From the NCBI RefSeq assembly GCF_000369005.1, contig NZ_KB849765.1, forward strand, positions 682,001 through 746,000: a stretch of 64,000 nt of DNA. Reading direction: 5' to 3'. Under the pieces are notes generated by a model. The model saw only the letters and a program-made list of their open reading frames with translations. It did no database searches and was not told where the DNA came from. The DNA comes from Acinetobacter beijerinckii CIP 110307 (lineage in GTDB: Bacteria; Pseudomonadota; Gammaproteobacteria; Pseudomonadales; Moraxellaceae). Numbering within the stretch: position 1 is the first letter of the stretch; each line of letters starts with the position of its first letter. This document shows, piece by piece, positions 61,542 to 64,000 of the stretch. The position numbers and the translations under genes are program-made.

Positions 61542-63482
61542 TTATTTTTTGTCATCTTTAACTTCTGTGAACTCAGCATCTACAACGCCATCGTCCGCTT
61601 TCTGTTGACCAGCATCACCACCTTGGAATGCATTTGGATCAAAACCTTCTGCACCGCCAGCACCTTGTGCTTGTTCATAAGCACGTTGCGTGATTGGCAT
61701 CAAGATGTTTTGTAAAGCTTCAGTTTTCGCTTTGATGTCTTCAACATCATTTTCTTTGGTTGCTGCTTCAAGCTCAGAAACCGCAGTAGCGATAGCAGTT
61801 TTTTCATCTTCAGTTACTTTGTCACCAAGATCTTTAACTGCTTTGTTCGAGCTAGACACAAGAGCATCTGCTTCGTTACGAGCTTTCGCTAACTCTTCAA
61901 ACTTACGGTCTTCTTCAGCATTCGCTTCAGCATCTTTGATCATTGCTTCGATTTCAGCATCAGACAAACCTGAGTTTGCTTTAATCTGGATTGATTGCTC
62001 TTTACCAGTGCTCTTATCTTTAGCCGATACTTTCAAGATACCATCAGCGTTGATGTCGAACGATACTTCAATTTGCGGTACGCCACGTGGAGCAGGTGGA
62101 ATATCGCCTAATTGGAAGTTACCCAACAATTTGTTTTGTTGAGCCATTTTACGTTCACCTTGGTAAACCGAAATGTCTACGGCAGGCTGATTGTCAGCAG
62201 CAGTAGAGAACACTTGTGATTTCTTCGCAGGAATCGTGGTGTTTTTCTCAATGATCGGAGTTAATACACCGCCCATTGTTTCGATACCTAAAGTTAACGG
62301 TGTTACGTCTAATAAAAGTACGTCAGTTTTGTCACCAGACAATACTGCACCTTGAATCGCTGCACCAATCGCAACTGCTTCGTCAGGGTTCACGTCTTTA
62401 CGTGGCTCTTTACCGAAGAATTCTTGTACTTTTTGTTGAACCATTGGCATACGAGACTGACCGCCCACCAAAATCACGTCAGAGATGTCAGAAGTCGAAA
62501 GACCTGCATCTTTAAGCGCGATACGGCAAGGTTCAATCGTACGAGCAACTAAGTCAGCAACTAAACCTTCAAGTTTTGCACGTGTTACGTTGATCACTAA
62601 GTGTTTAGGACCAGTCGCATCAGCAGTGATGTATGGAAGGTTGATTTCAGTTGCATTTGATGAAGAAAGCTCGATTTTTGCTTTTTCAGCAGCTTCTTTC
62701 AAACGTTGTAACGCAAGTGGATCATTTTTCAAGTTCACACTTTGTTCTTTCTTAAATTCTTCAACCAAGAATTCAATTAACGCGTTATCAAAGTCTTCAC
62801 CACCAAGGAAAGTATCACCGTTTGTTGATAACACTTCGATTTGTTGGTCGCCATCAAGATCAGCGATTTCAATGATTGATACGTCAAACGTACCGCCACC
62901 TAAGTCGTAAACCGCGATTTTACGATCGCCTTCTTTTTTGTCCATACCGAACGCTAGTGCAGCAGCAGTTGGTTCGTTGATGATACGTTTAACATCAAGA
63001 CCTGCAATTTTACCTGCATCTTTAGTTGCTTGACGTTGTGCATCATTAAAATAAGCAGGAACAGTAATTACTGCTTCAGTTACTGTTTCACCTAAATAGT
63101 CTTCTGCAGTTTTTTTCATCTTTTTCAAGATTTCAGCAGAGATCTGTTGAGGTGCAAGTTTCTTATCGTTTACTTCAACCCAAGCATCGCCATTGTCTGC
63201 TTTGATGATTTTGTAAGGTACAAGACCGATGTCTTTTTGTACCGCTTGATCTTCGTAGCGACGACCAATTAAACGCTTGATTGCGAATAATGTATTTTTT
63301 GGGTTAGTTACTGCTTGGCGTTTCGCGCTTTGACCAACAAGGATCTCGCCATCTTTATATGCAATGATCGATGGAGTGGTACGTGTGCCTTCAGCATTTT
63401 CGATTACTTTTACTTTATCGCCTTCAAGTACAGCAACACATGAGTTGGTAGTACCTAAGTCAATACCAATAATTTTTGCCAT
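61542..63482 (-). CDS. dnaK: Molecular chaperone DnaK
   Basis: 646 residues from the ATG at 63482 ([15 protein letters not shown]), with AGGA upstream; a longer frame of 21 residues is discarded. Hsp70: nucleotide-binding domain with [56 protein letters not shown] and [10 protein letters not shown]; substrate-binding domain from about 390 with [14 protein letters not shown]; lid region and the C-terminal [12 protein letters not shown] (EEVD-like end). Downstream of grpE on the same strand. Confidence 0.98.
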   Translation of the reverse strand: MAKIIGIDLGTTNSCVAVLEGDKVKVIENAEGTRTTPSIIAYKDGEILVGQSAKRQAVTNPKNTLFAIKRLIGRRYEDQAVQKDIGLVPYKIIKADNGDAWVEVNDKKLAPQQISAEILKKMKKTAEDYLGETVTEAVITVPAYFNDAQRQATKDAGKIAGLDVKRIINEPTAAALAFGMDKKEGDRKIAVYDLGGGTFDVSIIEIADLDGDQQIEVLSTNGDTFLGGEDFDNALIEFLVEEFKKEQSVNLKNDPLALQRLKEAAEKAKIELSSSNATEINLPYITADATGPKHLVINVTRAKLEGLVADLVARTIEPCRIALKDAGLSTSDISDVILVGGQSRMPMVQQKVQEFFGKEPRKDVNPDEAVAIGAAIQGAVLSGDKTDVLLLDVTPLTLGIETMGGVLTPIIEKNTTIPAKKSQVFSTAADNQPAVDISVYQGERKMAQQNKLLGNFQLGDIPPAPRGVPQIEVSFDINADGILKVSAKDKSTGKEQSIQIKANSGLSDAEIEAMIKDAEANAEEDRKFEELAKARNEADALVSSSNKAVKDLGDKVTEDEKTAIATAVSELEAATKENDVEDIKAKTEALQNILMPITQRAYEQAQGAGGAEGFDPNAFQGGDAGQQKADDGVVDAEFTEVKDDKK

Positions 63483-63508
63483 TTGGGATGTTCCTCTAAA
63501 ATTTTGTG

Positions 63509-63554
63509 AATCCCCGATTTCTCCAGTGACAAAGGGGAGAATCAAAAGGGGATT
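63509..63554 (-). promoter_or_regulatory. Nested stem-loop in the dnaK leader
   Basis: Outer stem AATCCCC / GGGGATT and inner stem TTCTCC / GGAGAA, 27 bp before the dnaK start. It lies in the 186-bp grpE-dnaK gap (63483-63668), which has no gene. It could be a weak terminator for grpE, a processing site, or a temperature-sensitive leader; the sequence cannot decide. Confidence 0.45.
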
Positions 63555-63668
63555 TTCTTGTTATTCGATATGAGAGTTAATCGGTTTTTTTCAAGCATTT
63601 TTGTGAAAAAAAATTAAAAAACTCTCAAATTTCCACATTTTTGAGCAAATAAATGCTTTGCTCGCAGA

Positions 63669-64000
63669 TTATTGACCTACCATTACCATCGCTGGGCGAA
63701 GTAAACGACCATTCAAGGTATAACCTTTCTGTAAAACAGTACCGATTTGGTTCGCTTGAGCATTTGGATCGATACCAACTGCTTGATGTAGGTCCGCATT
63801 GAAACCATTTTTAGTATCAGCCTCTACAACGCCAAACTTTTCAAGTGTGCTTAGGAGTGATTTTAACGTCAGCTTAATTCCTTCAAGTACAGGCGTTTCT
63901 TCTTCACCTGCAGCTTGAATAGCGCGTTCTAAATTGTCGACAGAATCTAATAATTCTTTGGCGAATTTTTCCAGCACAGTTTCTTTATGCTTTTCAGATT
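63669..64000 (-). CDS. grpE: Nucleotide exchange factor GrpE (5' end cut by window edge)
   Basis: Last 110 codons seen, reading in from the window edge. GrpE releases ADP from Dna[22 protein letters not shown] is the end of the long dimer helix; [20 protein letters not shown] and [38 protein letters not shown] are the C-terminal beta domain that enters the DnaK cleft. The open reading continues beyond the edge ([12 protein letters not shown]...), so the GTG visible near 63979 is not the true start. Precedes dnaK, as in grpE-dnaK operons. Confidence 0.96.
   Translation of the reverse strand, partial: SEKHKETVLEKFAKELLDSVDNLERAIQAAGEEETPVLEGIKLTLKSLLSTLEKFGVVEADTKNGFNADLHQAVGIDPNAQANQIGTVLQKGYTLNGRLLRPAMVMVGQ

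Overview
This window is a chromosomal segment around the replication origin of a gammaproteobacterium, almost certainly an Acinetobacter. The evidence is the order gyrB-recF-dnaN-dnaA | oriC | rpmH-rnpA-yidD-yidC-mnmE, AT-rich DNA, protein sequences typical of the genus, five AdeT-like periplasmic proteins beside gyrB, and three ParB-type parS sites. The species cannot be fixed from the sequence alone.

Layout. 0-4.8 kb holds the end of an aldehyde dehydrogenase gene, an outer-membrane barrel, an SLC13 permease, a candidate small RNA and an ankyrin-repeat protein. 4.83-5.60 kb has the structure of one mobile integron gene cassette (a putative 2-oxoglutarate/Fe oxygenase gene plus its attC) inserted outside any visible integron. 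5.8-11.5 kb is a complete leftward rRNA operon (16S, tRNA-Ile, tRNA-Ala, 23S, 5S) with promoter, processing stems and terminator. 11.7-14.6 kb has tyrS, anmK and erpA. 14.7-20.4 kb is a run of five paralogous exported solute-binding-like (AdeT-like) genes with no permease. Then come an ABC-F ATPase, a DedA protein and the origin block. oriC lies at about 29.8-30.4 kb with five perfect DnaA boxes.

Right of the origin, 30.4-34.6 kb carries ribosomal protein, RNase P, membrane insertion and tRNA-modification genes. 34.7-45.5 kb is a mix: a zinc-ribbon protein, a PilU-like ATPase, a DsbC-like protein, purine salvage (hpt, guaD), a TerC-family transporter behind a manganese (yybP-ykoY) riboswitch, LtrA, and a LysR regulator. 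The LysR gene diverges from a four-gene operon (acyl-CoA dehydrogenase, kinase-like protein, histidine phosphatase, SDR) that resembles ACAD10/11-type hydroxyacyl-CoA catabolism. 49.6-55.8 kb carries mpl, purE-purK and a lytic transglycosylase. Between purK and the transglycosylase is a second, oriC-like cluster of DnaA boxes with many copies of a TTTAAATTC motif also present at oriC. 56.3-59.8 kb encodes three tandem matrixin-type metalloproteases with a coiled coil inside the peptidase region. The window ends with an MBL-fold hydrolase, dnaK and the 3' part of grpE.

Most notable unexplained signals: the lone cassette at a reconstructable secondary site, the DnaA-box/TTTAAATTC locus 24 kb from oriC, the AdeT-like array with a shared upstream inverted repeat, a two-copy multi-hairpin repeat with compensatory base changes, and the matrixin trio. 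All functional statements rest on reading the sequence and on family knowledge; no database search was run.
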